Below the pieces are notes generated by a model. It made no database searches. It was given only the letters and a program-made list of their open reading frames with translations, and was not told where the DNA came from. Positions 11,574-24,228 of a stretch of DNA of 64,000 nucleotides are shown here, piece by piece (the stretch's first letter is position 1; every line of letters begins with the position of its first letter). The position numbers and the translations under genes are program-made. This stretch comes from Verpa conica (lineage: Eukaryota > Ascomycota > Pezizomycetes > Pezizales > Morchellaceae): positions 372,001 to 436,000 of the forward strand of contig JAUFSD010000025.1 of assembly GCA_033030425.1 (NCBI GenBank). The letters run 5' to 3'.

Positions 11574-14500
11574 GAGAATATTTTTGTATGTGAGCACTGT
11601 TTCATGCAGCCAGTGGGGTACGTAGTACGGTATGGTGTTCCCGTTTCGATATCGTTCTTTGAGGATGTTGGGTACGTACAGCACGTACTACGGAATATCC
11701 CGGTAGATGTGCCAGGGTGCCAGCGGAGCTTAACACCATTATCACTTGTAAATGCCGAGCTCAGTGAACTGAAATTAAACCTGAAAATTCTTTATCACCC
11801 CCTATACAGGGGAATCGTGACACAGGCTTTTGTTTTTTCTTCTTTTTTTCAAGTTTGAAAGAGAAAGCTGCAGCTGCGTGGACCGGTACGTACGTACACC
11901 ACCAATTGTAAATAGTTGTGGATTCTACGATACGGGACTCCCATGATTTTGGACCGAGGTTTGCCTTTGAGACCTAAAGATATGTTCAAAACTCCTCTCT
12001 TTATGCTTGGGGGAAAAAATACAACTAGAATTCAAAATATTGAATAGTAGATGAAAGAAGAGAAAGTTAGGCTTTTGATGTGCACCACCCGCGCCTGGTA
12101 GATTTTTGCTAGGTACTAGATGACAATCTCCCGCTAAAGGCTTGTTCTTAGCTATCCTTACCCACTTAGTGATATCCATACCGAGATCGGGCCTAGGATC
12201 AGCCTTTACCCCGAGTATCAGGACAAAGAGACAACGCACGACTAACTAGAATTAATTTTTTTCCTTCTTATGATAGCTGAAAACTGACTTCTTAAAGGGT
12301 CTAATGAAAAAGACTTATAATTTTCTGTCTACACAAATCGTTTACTATGAATCTTTCTATTCGTATCTTACTCACTGTGTTGAGTAGGAATTTCTTCTCT
12401 CCTAACTATCATAGAAATGCCGGGGTTGTGTGAACCCCACTGTAACCTTCAACACAGACATGTCTCACAGCTAAACCCGCATAGCCACTGCAGAAGTACG
12501 GCCAACCTCGGACAATCGGCAGTTCCGATATGGGGTCTCTAACGGAGCTGAACCCCCCTACTAACATAAAACGAACTTTTCCTTGGTAGAATCCCCCCTC
12601 CTAAGGAAAATAGCGAAGCTAGGTTTCTATTTTTAATATACCAAAACGGCAATCTCCATTCAATGAACTTGCCCCTCCTCTAAAAGGAAATCCACCCCCT
12701 TAAGTCTAGATTTATAGGTTCGTGGCTTGATGATTCCTTAAGTCGTGTCTTGTTTAATCCCCGATTATCTGCAAGTAATAGGAGTTTCAAGTGTGAGTCG
12801 GTCCGTGCCTCCGTAGATAGGGGAGGCGCAAAAACAGATACCTATGATCTCAACATGACGTTATAAGTGTAACATTTAATGTATGTACATGATACCAGCC
12901 TCATTAGTAGGCCAGTTTAGGCTCAATATATTGACAGGGCGTACAAATGCATCTTGAGTACCAGTGTATGTGACCGGAACCACCTGAAATTATTAAGTAC
13001 CCGGGAAGGACAATAGTGGTTACGGTTATACCTGGTGCTCAAAAGATCCCCCAGACTCCAACCAGTGGTAGGTTCCGCAAAGAATCACATATGCTAGTTA
13101 GTAGCCCCTGGGAACAAAACCAGATCTCAGGTAACACAGATATCGGACTATTAGCCGAAATATTATTAACGGATTCTCGTTAATTTCAATAAAATCTAGG
13201 ATATCCTCTACCCCTGCTAAGCAGAGCTTAGTATTAAGAAAAAAAAAATTGGTTTTTTTATCAGGTGCATAAATCACTAATACCTCCAAATCGCGGTGAG
13301 AGCTGGTCACTGAGTCACAAATAAAGCAGAGACTGTTTGACTAGCTACTGGTCTACATCTGTATTTTGATCAATCTATTGGACTTGACGACGTATGAAAC
13401 TGAACTACCATGTACCATGGTACCAGCGATTTTGATATCCTCTTTAATCTAACGGCCTTTGCCCACTTACGTTCAAGCCTGTATACGTTTGACGCTATGT
13501 TTAAAAATAAAAACGAAAACAAAGGGGTTGTAATGCTCTACGTACGAGCTCGGTGCACTAATAGCTTTTGGACACTTTATGCTGTTTTGGGGTAACTACG
13601 TTTTCGTGGTCCCGACAGGGAAAAACAATACGCTATACCGTGTAAACACGCCGGCCTTGCTAGTGAATATCGATGTGTTTTGACATTCGCATGGACTCGA
13701 AGTTTGGGGCTAGGTCCTGTTTTACGTAATTCCCAGATAAGCCACACCCTCTCTGGAGAACGCGGTGGCGATTCTCAAGATCTGTTTGCATGTTAATCTC
13801 CGTAGATCTCCCGTGGAACGCTGTTCCCTGTTTTGAATCAATTTACAAAGGAAATGCGGCTACACGGGCCAGCCAAGGAAGACTCGGTCGTGTAACTGTA
13901 GATCTCGGTGACAGTCTTGACAGGTACATGAAATGCATACAGCGCAGCCTATAACTACCGATACAACCGAAACTGCAACTCTGTGTAGATCTCAACGACA
14001 TTTTTGACAGGTCTTTGAGACGTCGTAACTACCGTTACAGCCGAGCGAGCTTGGTAGTGTAGCTCAGGAACAGTACGGAGGCCCCACATCGCGAACTACC
14101 GGTATCCTAGAGCACGGAAATAAATGCCACGCATCGATCTCGGCCCCATAACTATTATGCCGGTAGTACACCTGAGAATCCTCAAGACTATGCTTAATCA
14201 GGGATGCCCGCCTCTAGAGCCTAAAAGATCAGGTCTGGCCTTGCACATAAGAAGCTGTACTCCGTTCTCTAATCCGCTAGACGCCTTGCTAAGATAATAC
14301 ACAGCTAGTAGAGACTTCACGAATTCACAGCAACCAGCAAATATCACTATTAGCGATGTGGGAAATAGCTGTGTCTTTTTTATAAAAACTAGGGTCTTCA
14401 TCGATACATACCTAGCCACCTATCCACATAGTGACACCCAAGAGCGCATGCATGTATATGCAAGATGAATCAAGAATCAAGGATAATACAGCCGTTTTCT

Positions 14501-17500
14501 CCTCGAACTCCACCCTCGAGTGCGATGAGATGTGGCCGAGTACCATATCCGGATGCCGCCCCGCACCAGCTCACAAAAGATTAACCAATGAATTGGTAGG
14601 CTGATAGCTTAGTAGAAGATCCTTTAATAATTCCAAGATCTCTGAAAATTGATAATTTGATGGCTGGTACATTAACCATATCCCAGATCCACCCGCATTG
14701 CCTAGCTACATGGTTATTGATTAATATCTATAATTAAGCTAGCGTAGCGAGTTATTTTTTTTTTTTTTTTTTTCTCAATAGCTTTATGCTGTCCAAAAAG
14801 GGAAAATATAAACTACGGACCCCAAGGCTTGTCATGTAACCCATGACAGAGATCCCAGATCGTCGCTGTGACTCGCGTAGTTTATATATATGAGGCGAAG
14901 ATTATGCCGCAAAAATTAAAAGCCATATTATAGCTAGGTTCCTATACTATAGTATATATAGCGCAACACATGCAAAACCCAATCCTAACTTACAACTACA
15001 CGTAAATAAAATCGCAAAGTAAGGTCCCTACACGGTTGATGCCGACGGAAAATTCCTTTAGTTCTGTAGGTCTTGTTACTTTGAGTCTTCTTCTTTTCTT
15101 TGATTGTAGGCGCCACTTACGTCGTTGTCAAACCCACAAAAGCAACAAGTACTTGAAAACAGGGTATTAAATTGGCTAATTAGTTTTCTGGTGGGGCGAA
15201 TCAAGATCATTGCCAGCAATACGCACCCCGCAAGGCCTTTTTGTCTATTCTAAATTAGGCTCCTTGGGATCGGGAAATAATTACTTAAAAAAAAAAACAG
15301 TTTGATCTACATTTTGGGCTGGGCGGTTTTCCATTAACACCTCGTGATTGATGAAAATTTGTGCCAACAGGGCTATTTGGGAGGCGTATATTGTGATTTT
15401 GGCCAGTAAACTATAAGAAATCACACAAAAAAGACCACTCTATTTGCGCAAAATATTTCCCTAAGTAGACTTTGACAAGTGGCTACTTGACGTCGATCAT
15501 CCTCAATAAATTGTTTACCATGCATGTCTACTATCAATCTTTATGCTATTAGAGCTAGAGAGGGAGTTCCAGCCTGAAATGCTCAATACTTGATTTTTTA
15601 AAAAAGATTAGTATCTCGAAAATAGAATAATGTATCTAGGTAGTAATTGATATCGATCTCCGATGGCTAGGCAGTGGCATGAACCTAAGTCAGCCTCCCC
15701 CGATTTCCAAACTTCTGTCAAGAACATAGTCTGCTAAAGACTAGATTATGTTTTAGAAAATTTCTCTACGTATAAACTATTGTGTTTGGCAGATTCAGGA
15801 TGTTGAGATATTGTAGTGACCAATAAGACTTGAGCTCAAGTAACTACGTAGCGTAACGTAGGGCTGAGACATATAAGAGGGAAAGAATACAAGGTACCAC
15901 TTCAATCCTGAAATGAGTCTATCATTGTCTCTAACTTTTCGGTGGTCCTAGGCAAAATATATGCCGTCCCCTTGCCCAACCTATGAGTACATTAGCTATA
16001 GACTTCCCCTACTATAACAATTTACAAGGGCTACATCTCTACGAAAGAACGATACTTTTCGATCGCTAGATAAGTAGTTTCTTGTGAGTACCCCAACGTA
16101 CTTCGGGACGATACTCCTTTCTCCCGAGCTCAGGCTTTAATTACGGGCCGTTACAATTACCTAGGCAAGTTTTGATTTTCAGGGCCGCTTCTTAGGTACG
16201 GGGCCATATCTAAGCAATTATATTCCCTAAGGAAAGAAACAAAAAAAGACCAAAAAAAACTCAAGATCAATCCACTAAAAACTATTCATTATCTATTAGC
16301 TTAGCTAGGGCATTAGGCAGATGAAGAGCGCTGGGTACGAGGCGCTTCTCTAACCAATTCCTACTATGTCCAATTAGAATCCGACTTTTACCAAAAAATC
16401 CACTCGGGAGCTTTCAGGAAGGTGACTTGTCCTATCCTAGGGTCGATTCGAGTCCTCAGCTGAAAACTTCAGGGGTGAGGGTAGTACAAGTACCTGTAGG
16501 CTAGGGGCCGGTACCGGTAAAATACATAGTAACTACTTTGTACAAGTGTCTTAGATACAAAACCTCTTGCAGCATACCCTTCTCTACAAACCAGCAGGGA
16601 TGAAAGCCACAATTCTGAAAAACGGAAGTATCTTCCTTCATTAGCGACCTGGTATTATCAGATGAAAAAAGGGTTACACTCACCCTTACCCTATAACCGA
16701 AGTTGAGAATGACATCATACAAAATCAAAACCGAGCCTGCGCTTATATCTAGCCTAATATAATCACATTCGGCAGAACTCACGAGACTCACCGACCAGAG
16801 TCATAAGTGGACAACTAATGTACAACAGCATCGTAGGCTTTGTCCCTAAGAAATTTTAAAAATTCCCGATACGGTTCAGGCAGAATCTTTGATCCATGGG
16901 GTTGAATCCCTAGATGTTTCGAAGTCATATTGATCAACAATTGATTCGAAAATAAGGAATTCCTTCCGGGTGGTTACTCAAAAAGAAAACAATATGTATA
17001 CCAAGCCCAGGTAGTAACTAGTACGTGGCGGTGCGGCTGTACTTGAATATAATATTGTTAAATCCACTAGAGCGCACGTACACAGAAGTAGCAAGTAATG
17101 ATAACTTATCCGCTGAAGTTAGGGTACAGTACGTAACATAGTGATATATGCACTAGTGTAAGTTATCCATATCCTATTCGTGATCGACGACGTATACCCT
17201 CTTAAGGAAACAAGCGCTTGACCTTCATACAAAGTCGAACTATCAATACATAACTTGTGACCATGTCATCATAGAAAATTAAACAGTAGGTCACCCTGAC
17301 CGCTATTTCCTTTATCAAGGCACCTATGCAAAGAAGTCCGTCGAATGGTAGGACCTACTATATAGACTTACCTTTACTACAGACAAATAGCTTACCAGCG
17401 TGACATTAATTAAAGAGCACGCACTGATAACTCTAATTCTAAAAGCCGACCCTAACTGGATAATAAAACATGCAATCGATTAATCAATCACAGTAAAACA

Positions 17501-18267
17501 GTTACTCCGATTCTATTTACCAGGACTCGTGATATATTTTGAATATTCTTTAGCTTTATTCCACTCATCATATATAGTCACGTTTTCTGAGAAACTTTAT
17601 AAAGTGACTTGTAGAAAAGGGTTCCGCAGTTTTGAAAAGCTTGGTACGTCTATTCATAAGGCATAGCATGGCTCATAGCACACTTTAGTATATCCAGAAT
17701 AAGAATAATTAATTAAAAAACGTTAAGTTAAAGAACACTGGTCAGAGGTCATAGCTAAACTACTAACTCAAGTAAAATAGGACCGAAAATCTCCCCAAAA
17801 ACCCACCTTTACTAAACCCCATTTCACCCTCACAACCTAAAGTTTACCCCGCATCATACCAAATCCCTCGATCTACCCACCATTAATATACATAATGGCT
17901 TTTCTGATCGCGTTCATACCGTTGCTGATACTGATCCCACAATAACATTGTTGGGGCACAGGTCTTTTGATGCAGTGATAGCTCACCATAGGAAAGCAAG
18001 TATGGCTGTCGGGCGGCTTGAACATCCACTATAGATCCTCCTCCTCCTCCGAGCGAGAGATTCTGTGCTTGTTACTGTTAGCTAAGATGTCACATTCTCC
18101 CATCATGTTTCCGAAGGTCGTTGAACTTGGGGATATACCTGGCTCAACAATCTCACGACATCCTAAGCAGTAATAAAAATCTTCACTCATTCCGGTATAA
18201 CGATTAATGACCCTAACCTATATTAATAATTTACCGGAAACATGACCAGAACACATGCAAGGATAAC
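11574..18267. other. gene-free AT-rich block
   Basis: About 6.7 kb without any gene I can support. It contains the degenerate tandem array at 13895-14150 (listed separately), a T20 run near 14755-14773, and many short TATA/CTAG words. The longest frames (such as 16501-16791 minus) have no ATG-plus-intron structure and match nothing I know. Confidence 0.6.
13895..14150. repeat. degenerate tandem repeat, about 75-90 bp period
   Basis: Three to four diverged copies start near 13898, 13983, 14058 and about 14132. Each begins with a TGTAGATCTC-like word (or TGTAGCTCAG, GCATCGATCTC) and ends with an AACTACCG-TA-type word followed by an acceptor-like CAG. The copies differ by substitutions and small indels, so the array is old. 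Confidence 0.5.
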
Positions 18268-19377
18268 TTACTTTGCTTTCCTCGTGAGGTGTAAAGTAGC
18301 AATTTTCTCACGATTTGATGTAGTTGAGTGCTTAACCTCAAAGGTCTGTCTTGGAAGTTTTGGGTTTTTGTTTGTTCTTGACCTTTCCGCAATGAAGTAT
18401 TTATGCACATCTTGCGGCCACCTCCCAGGATTATTCCCAAATCTGGATTCTGATTCCTTAACCCAATACTGAAAATTGAATAATTCTATCTGCCGCTTAT
18501 TGAATTGGATGTTGTATTTCTCCATTTTAGATACCTTCTTCAGCTCAAAAACAAGTTCAATGTGTGCCATTGATCCATAGACACGTAATGCACATTCACG
18601 GACCAATTTTTCTGAGAGTATCTTCAAGTTTCCAGTCGGCACCGCATGAATAGCAAAAGGGATACCCGCCTCACTAATTTGACTCTCCGTAAGAGAGTAC
18701 TTCTCGATAGCCGTTGTCATGCAAATACAAGATGCCTCTTCTGAGTATTCTGCACAGAACAAACATATCCTCGTCATTGTCGGCAGGAATATACCATCTC
18801 CATGGCCATGACACTTAGCCACAACTTGTTAGTTTTAGTGCTCTGTGTATGAAATACAGGCCACAAGAAGCTAGGAGCATTTACGACAGCACATATCTTC
18901 TCAAAAAATACACCTAAAGCTAGTGATGTGAAGAAGTTCCCTAGTCCACTTTTCATAAATAGACTCAACGACTTTGGCTGAGCAGCGGAAATAATCTCAA
19001 GGTATTTTTGAACCCGACTGTTTTCTGTGATGGCCTGTTTTTAGTGTCCTGGTTAGTAAAATCACTTCGTAGTTAGTTTTGAGACCAACTTTAACTGATT
19101 TGCAAACTCTCTTCATCTTAAGAAATGTTTGCACGTTCATGTTTTCAAAAATCAAAAACAACACCTCCACAGGAAGAGCACTGAGGTTTCCGTATCCTTT
19201 CCCGTCATCATTTCCCCTTGGGCTAATATTAATTATCCTAGCGATAGACTTAGGTTGTTTGAACCTTCTTTCACGATACGACTTCTTTGTTGATAGCGCC
19301 AAGGGGCCAATGCTATTCCTGATAGCCTTGGGGTTCACGCCAATCGTAAATGATAGCTGTTGAATTTTGATATCCAT
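18268..19377 (-). CDS. F-box protein with Cys4 zinc knuckle
   Basis: Exons on the minus strand are 19090-19377, 18885-19034 and 18268-18813, giving 327 residues. Both introns (55 and 71 nt) are phase 0 and contain ACTAAC branch points. The F-box lies at about residues 66-102 (LSALPVEVLFLIFENMNVQT, then FLKMKRVCKSVKAITENSRV across the first junction). The second junction joins EKICAV to CHGHGDGIFLPT, creating C144-x2-C147 and C163-x2-C166, probably a zinc-binding pair, followed by a lysine-rich C-terminal half. This arrangement, F-box then a short zinc-knuckle with LPT and R-x-C-x2-C, is familiar from fungal F-box proteins of unknown substrate. The first donor (GTTGGT) is weak; the alternative GTGATT donor would leave an implausible 31-nt intron. 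Codon use is AT-rich compared with the housekeeping genes here. Confidence 0.75.
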
Positions 19378-22300
19378 CTCTGCCTTCGTTCTCTCTCCGA
19401 AAACCTTTAAGAGCTTGCAAGCACGTTTGAAGTCTGTTATATTCTGTAGATATGATGTTTTCGATAGTAATAATAATCAAGACGAAGATTTTAACTCCTG
19501 GAATTTCTGTGAGAGCTTGTAGATTTCAGTGTTGGGTAGTTGTTTTCCTGGTAAGGGGAGGAAAGGGCGCTCTTTTTATACCCAGTACGTCGTAACTAAA
19601 ATTCTATTTCATAGAGCTTCCTAGATATTAGGTAAAGAGAATTCAGGCGAATAAATTAACCTCGTGCGCCCAGTTCTTTCCAGTGTATCCCTACCGCAAT
19701 AGTTGAATACAGGTGGTTGATTGGTATGGATCCTAGGTGTTGTTATAGTCCGGTCTGATATAGGGGTTGTATGCGCATAGAAAGGGTGTTGACACCCTTG
19801 ATGTAGGTTTGCGGCTCCAATCTCGGGCTCCTAATAGGTTTGTATTATGTGAAATGAGAGATGTTCATGGACATTCTCTAGTTTAACGCAATCAGTACTT
19901 CGAAAGTACAAAACCGCAACTACCCACTATATACAATTTCTTTTAACAACCCTCCTATTTCAGTAGGAGGTTATGGCCCTTTGTATGTAAGCCAAGTGTA
20001 GCGCGTAAATTAACTGACCAATCATTTTTATGGTTTATATATTAATAACCACCTGTAGAATACTCGAGACGCCCGCCAGCACCCAGGAGATCTTTGCCCA
20101 GTGGGGCGTCGCATGCCCTTCAAAAAGCAGCCAAACAAATGTCCGCTAGACCCTTCGCCCACGCCCACGCCCATACCCCTTCACTTCGTTCGGGTACCCA
20201 CAGGGCATCATAATAATACTCTATTCTTTACTAAATTACCCTTTCAATCTATTATAAAATAACACAATAGAAAGCCTATCAGCACCTCGACACGGATACA
20301 TAATAATTCCTGGAAATGTATAAACTGAAAAACTCATGACGGTTAAGAGAATTCGAATAGTATTTAGGGGTTATGGTAAGCCTAGGGAGAAATTCCCTGG
20401 CCTACATACGACTGGCATATTTGTACGCCCTTGGGTGTCGAGTGCTGCTTCATGACTCACTTCTATATTAGCTATATATAGCTCCCCCTAATACCAATAT
20501 AAGGTGGTATATTTATATATACATGGCTCCTTCCTGAAACGCCTTCCTAGATATAATATCTTTGGCACTTAATTTGAACTTGGGATGGTAATTATTCATA
20601 AGTTTCTCCTCAAATCCCATGTATATTCTCTTAACAATTTGCGCCGTCGGGTATAACAATTACATATTATGCAATTATAAACAGTTACATACATTTATAT
20701 GCCCTGTACCATTCATCATAAGCACCACGAAGATATATAAAACGCCTACCACGTAATCCCTACGAAGGGACTTAGAGGGGAGATGACAACGCTTGTTGCA
20801 TTTTCCCATACTTCAGGTCAGTCTGACCCCCGAAGCCTTATAGAGCGGCACAGCTAAGGGCTTCATAAGTTAACTGAAGGCGCTACCAAACCAAGGGTTT
20901 TTTTTGTTTTACTCATTAATTACATGAACCTTTCGGTTATGGTAAACCAAACCAAGGGTATTTCATATCACCCTTCTCGGGTTTTCCCTCTCCAGAAAGT
21001 GACTCTCTGTTATCGTGCTCTTTTTAAGCAATCGAGGTAATACAATGATATTTAGAGCACCTCAAAACCAAGTTTATAAGCTTATAATCAACTCTAATGA
21101 TAGACATGGGTACTTGGATTAAACCTGGTGGAATAGAGTAAATACCTAGTTAGCTCTTATCGCTAGAGAGCCGGCGCTTTTAGTATAGTATAACTGATAA
21201 AGCGCCAACCGCACTGAACCCCGAATCCCACGCTTAACCACCATGCGTGCCCGCTCGAATAATCACCCATGAATAATTTGCTGCACGTAGAACCGAAGGC
21301 ATTATCACCTTACCGTCAACTCCCGTCTCTAGACTACTATAGAACACTATCAAATTATTAGATCATATTATCAGGTATGAAATTAAGTAGGCGTAGAATG
21401 ACGTTTTTTATAGAAAATGAGAGGCTACTAATAGGTAGGCTCATAAAGTCTACCCTGTTACCGAGACCCCCGAGTTGTCGAATGTCAATGATAATTCTGA
21501 CAGTGAGCATCAACCATGCTGAAATCCAGGATAATAGCTCTCTTATAGGGAATTAGATTCAACCAATGATAAGGTGTAATATTAACACCAATCAGGTACC
21601 CGCATACTCATGTAAAGAGTCGGTCTTGATATTCACAGGACCCAGAGAATAGCTTGGCTCCATGCCAGGAAGTCAGACAGCACTACAACCAGAAATATCC
21701 AGTATCTAAATGTTACTATCAGTAGTTCCTTTATCAAAGTTTCAAAACCAGACCTCTTAGAGAAAACAGATCAATATTCCTAGAACTAACAATTTACAAG
21801 TTGATAAAATCTTCAAATAAAAGGTACATATTCAGAAACCGCCCAAACCTCAGAAAGCGCGGGCAATGCAAGATAAATACCCGACTAGAAATTTGGTCTC
21901 AATCCTACAAATTATCGGCTACGATCGGTACAATCATCAATCCCCGAGCCAAGATACTCCAATAGTATCTTTCGGGCCGTCAACAGTTACCATCCAGCAG
22001 AACTTTCAAATAAAATAGAAGAATCAACTTAAATCTCACGAGTATAATAGGAAATACGCATATGGTAAATAGCGTATAAAATTATTTATCTTGAAGATTC
22101 AAACTGCTATCTTCACCACCACTAAACACTAACAGAATACTGATGATGTAGAAGAATTTACCATACGGCCAACTCCGTCAACCCCATTCTGTCACTCATC
22201 TCCGCTTGAAGAACTGGCCCGACAGGTGTCATCCCTGGGCCTCCAGCCATGGGTAAGTAGCCAGATAGGTACAAGCATTAACCGCAGATAAGATGGATAG

Positions 22301-22465
22301 CAATTGGGTTTTAAGCCTAGCAAGAGTACTACAAAGCTGTTAGCCAACCCACCTATAGGCCAAGGTATTAAAAATTAACATACAGGAGTTTCTAAAATCA
22401 AAAGTATACCAGGATATCGGCTCTTACCGTATCTTATTGATACAGCTCTAATAATGCCCAACAAT
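19378..22465. other. gene-free AT-rich block
   Basis: About 3 kb. A small GC-rich island at 20065-20200, with a CCCACG triplication, is not open in a convincing frame. A 30-codon minus-strand ATG frame at 22158-22250 was considered and not accepted. Nothing else is recognisable. Confidence 0.55.
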
Positions 22466-22958
22466 TTATGTTTCTTTCTCTCTCAACGCCTTATCCAATC
22501 CATCTTCCATCCCTGCCACCCCCATGACCGGCTCACCTCCTTCCAATGTCTTCGTACGCCGTCTCGTCTGATCGTTTATGATTTTACTAGCCCTAATTCT
22601 TTCGGATTCCTCTATTGTAGACACAACCGGTGTTTCTGGCTGATACACTTGTAACCCCAAGGCACGTGCTATGGGAGCGAGGATCAGGTATCGCCAGACA
22701 TACAGCCCCGCGTCGAAAAGGATTAGTAGAATCCACGGGGAGAGGGTAAGTACGCCGAGAAAGATCTATATAGAGCGTCGTCGTCAGTCAGCGGAAGAGC
22801 GTCCGAATGGCAGTGTTGTTTCAAGATGGTATTTCAGGTTAAGGTAGCGGTGATCCAAGGTAATAGTGAAGGTAAAAGTAGGAGAGTCATACAAAAAATC
22901 GGACAGCCCATGTCTCTACCGTACTCAATAGTGGTCTGATGTCCTGTAACATATCCAT
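22466..22958 (-). CDS. small single-pass membrane protein
   Basis: Exons on the minus strand are 22893-22958 and 22466-22765, giving 121 residues. The intron is 127 nt, GTATGA...TATATAG, phase 0, with a GCTGAC branch-like word. The N-terminus is MDMLQDIRPLLSTVETWAV. The junction creates a long hydrophobic segment (FFIFLGVLTLSPWILLILFD and on, residues about 20-46), predicted to be one membrane helix or a helical hairpin with a central Pro. A charged tail of about 65 residues follows (VSTIEESERIRASKIINDQT, then RRRTKTL and a Glu/Lys-rich end). I recall short fungal hypothetical proteins with a similar F-L-G-V-x-T-L-S-P-W helix but cannot name a function. The 5' exon is less certain than exon 2; a second ATG two codons downstream is equally possible. 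Confidence 0.6.
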
Positions 22959-24228
22959 GATTCGTCTGTGCGGCTTATTCGGTCTAGAGGAAGCTTTTTT
23001 GTTCCGCGGCCGAATGGGGGAACTGAGGCTCTTTGGACAAGTACTGTGAATGCCGCTTATCTATAGTATTGGGGCCCGATTGTGAGACAGTGTGATGTAC
23101 GCGTCCGTGTCTGCGGCGTCTCTCCCGAAGAATAGAGTATCGAAAGGCTTAGGAACACGAGCACGATGGATGGGGGTACTGTGCCAGTATAGGTGTACCG
23201 TGGCTGTGCGATGGTAGATGCCGATTTATCCTTGCAGGAGATCTGAGGTATGACAATGACAAGCCAGTGACGCGTTGGTTCGGAGTCGTTGGGTAGATTT
23301 TGAGGGACGAGGGAAATTCATATCGGACTCGATTAACGTGAATAGATGGAATAGATGGAGGAGACGTTGATGTGTAACTCTTCTAGGGATCTGTGTTGTG
23401 TTTGAAGATGCCAGGGACGTTTAATTGGCCTCACGTCACTCAGGATCTGAAGCCCAGAGCACGTGAGGTGACAACCAACGGAACATCGCCACAAAAGCAA
23501 TGCGGCACAGTTACTAATGAACATTTCAGTCTCAACTTGCGGTTCTGCTTTTGAATCCGGATGGCTTGAAGGATTGAACCACTTATCATACAGGGGTTTG
23601 GTCTACCCATGCCGGCAGCCATTCCCAATAAAGCCATCATTATCACTCGAATCGAGCAGGAGTTCATAAAACAATCTGATAGGATCTGTGGAACCGTGTT
23701 AACTAGGGCCAGTGTAGATACATATGTGATTACATGACATTATATCCCAGGAACATATTGCTAGCCAGAACGGTCTAGAATCACCAACCCCCGAAATTTA
23801 CAACAAACTGCAAGAATAAGCCCCGCGATACACATTTGCCTTTGCTTGTAAACGGCTTAAACCTCTCGAGTTATACGTAGATGGGGTTACCCGACATAAG
23901 GATCAACCTCATAAAGTATCACTCGTCCTAGCAGCCACCCCACAAGCCACATCCTCAAGTATCACTCGTTCTTATACAAAGTAGACTGTTCATGTGAAAT
24001 CTAGGGGAAACAAATCCTACAATCTTCAACCTAGATAGAAAAACCTCAGTCGGATGTGCCTTTCAAGTCTCTACTCTTACTGCAGTTTGACTGGGAGATG
24101 GCGTGCTCCAGTCCTGTTCACAACCCTGTCCCTTGAGGCACAAATCTGCAAGCCTCCCCGCAATTGCCCCACTATCATATTTCCCAATTCTCGAGATCTA
24201 CCAATTGAACTTCAAAGAAAAACTCACA
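22959..24228. other. intergenic, promoter side of homoserine dehydrogenase
   Basis: Contains the upstream regions of the small membrane protein (minus) and of homoserine dehydrogenase (plus). An imperfect CCTCACGT...ACGTGAGG inverted pair lies at 23429-23466. I saw no clear Gcn4-type TGACTC site. Confidence 0.4.

Noticed and set aside
16501..16791. 96-codon minus-strand frame
   Set aside because: GTG start, no introns or motifs, located in decayed AT-rich DNA.
22158..22250. 30-codon ATG frame on the minus strand
   Set aside because: Too short, with no upstream exon that joins; its sequence suggests nothing beyond chance.
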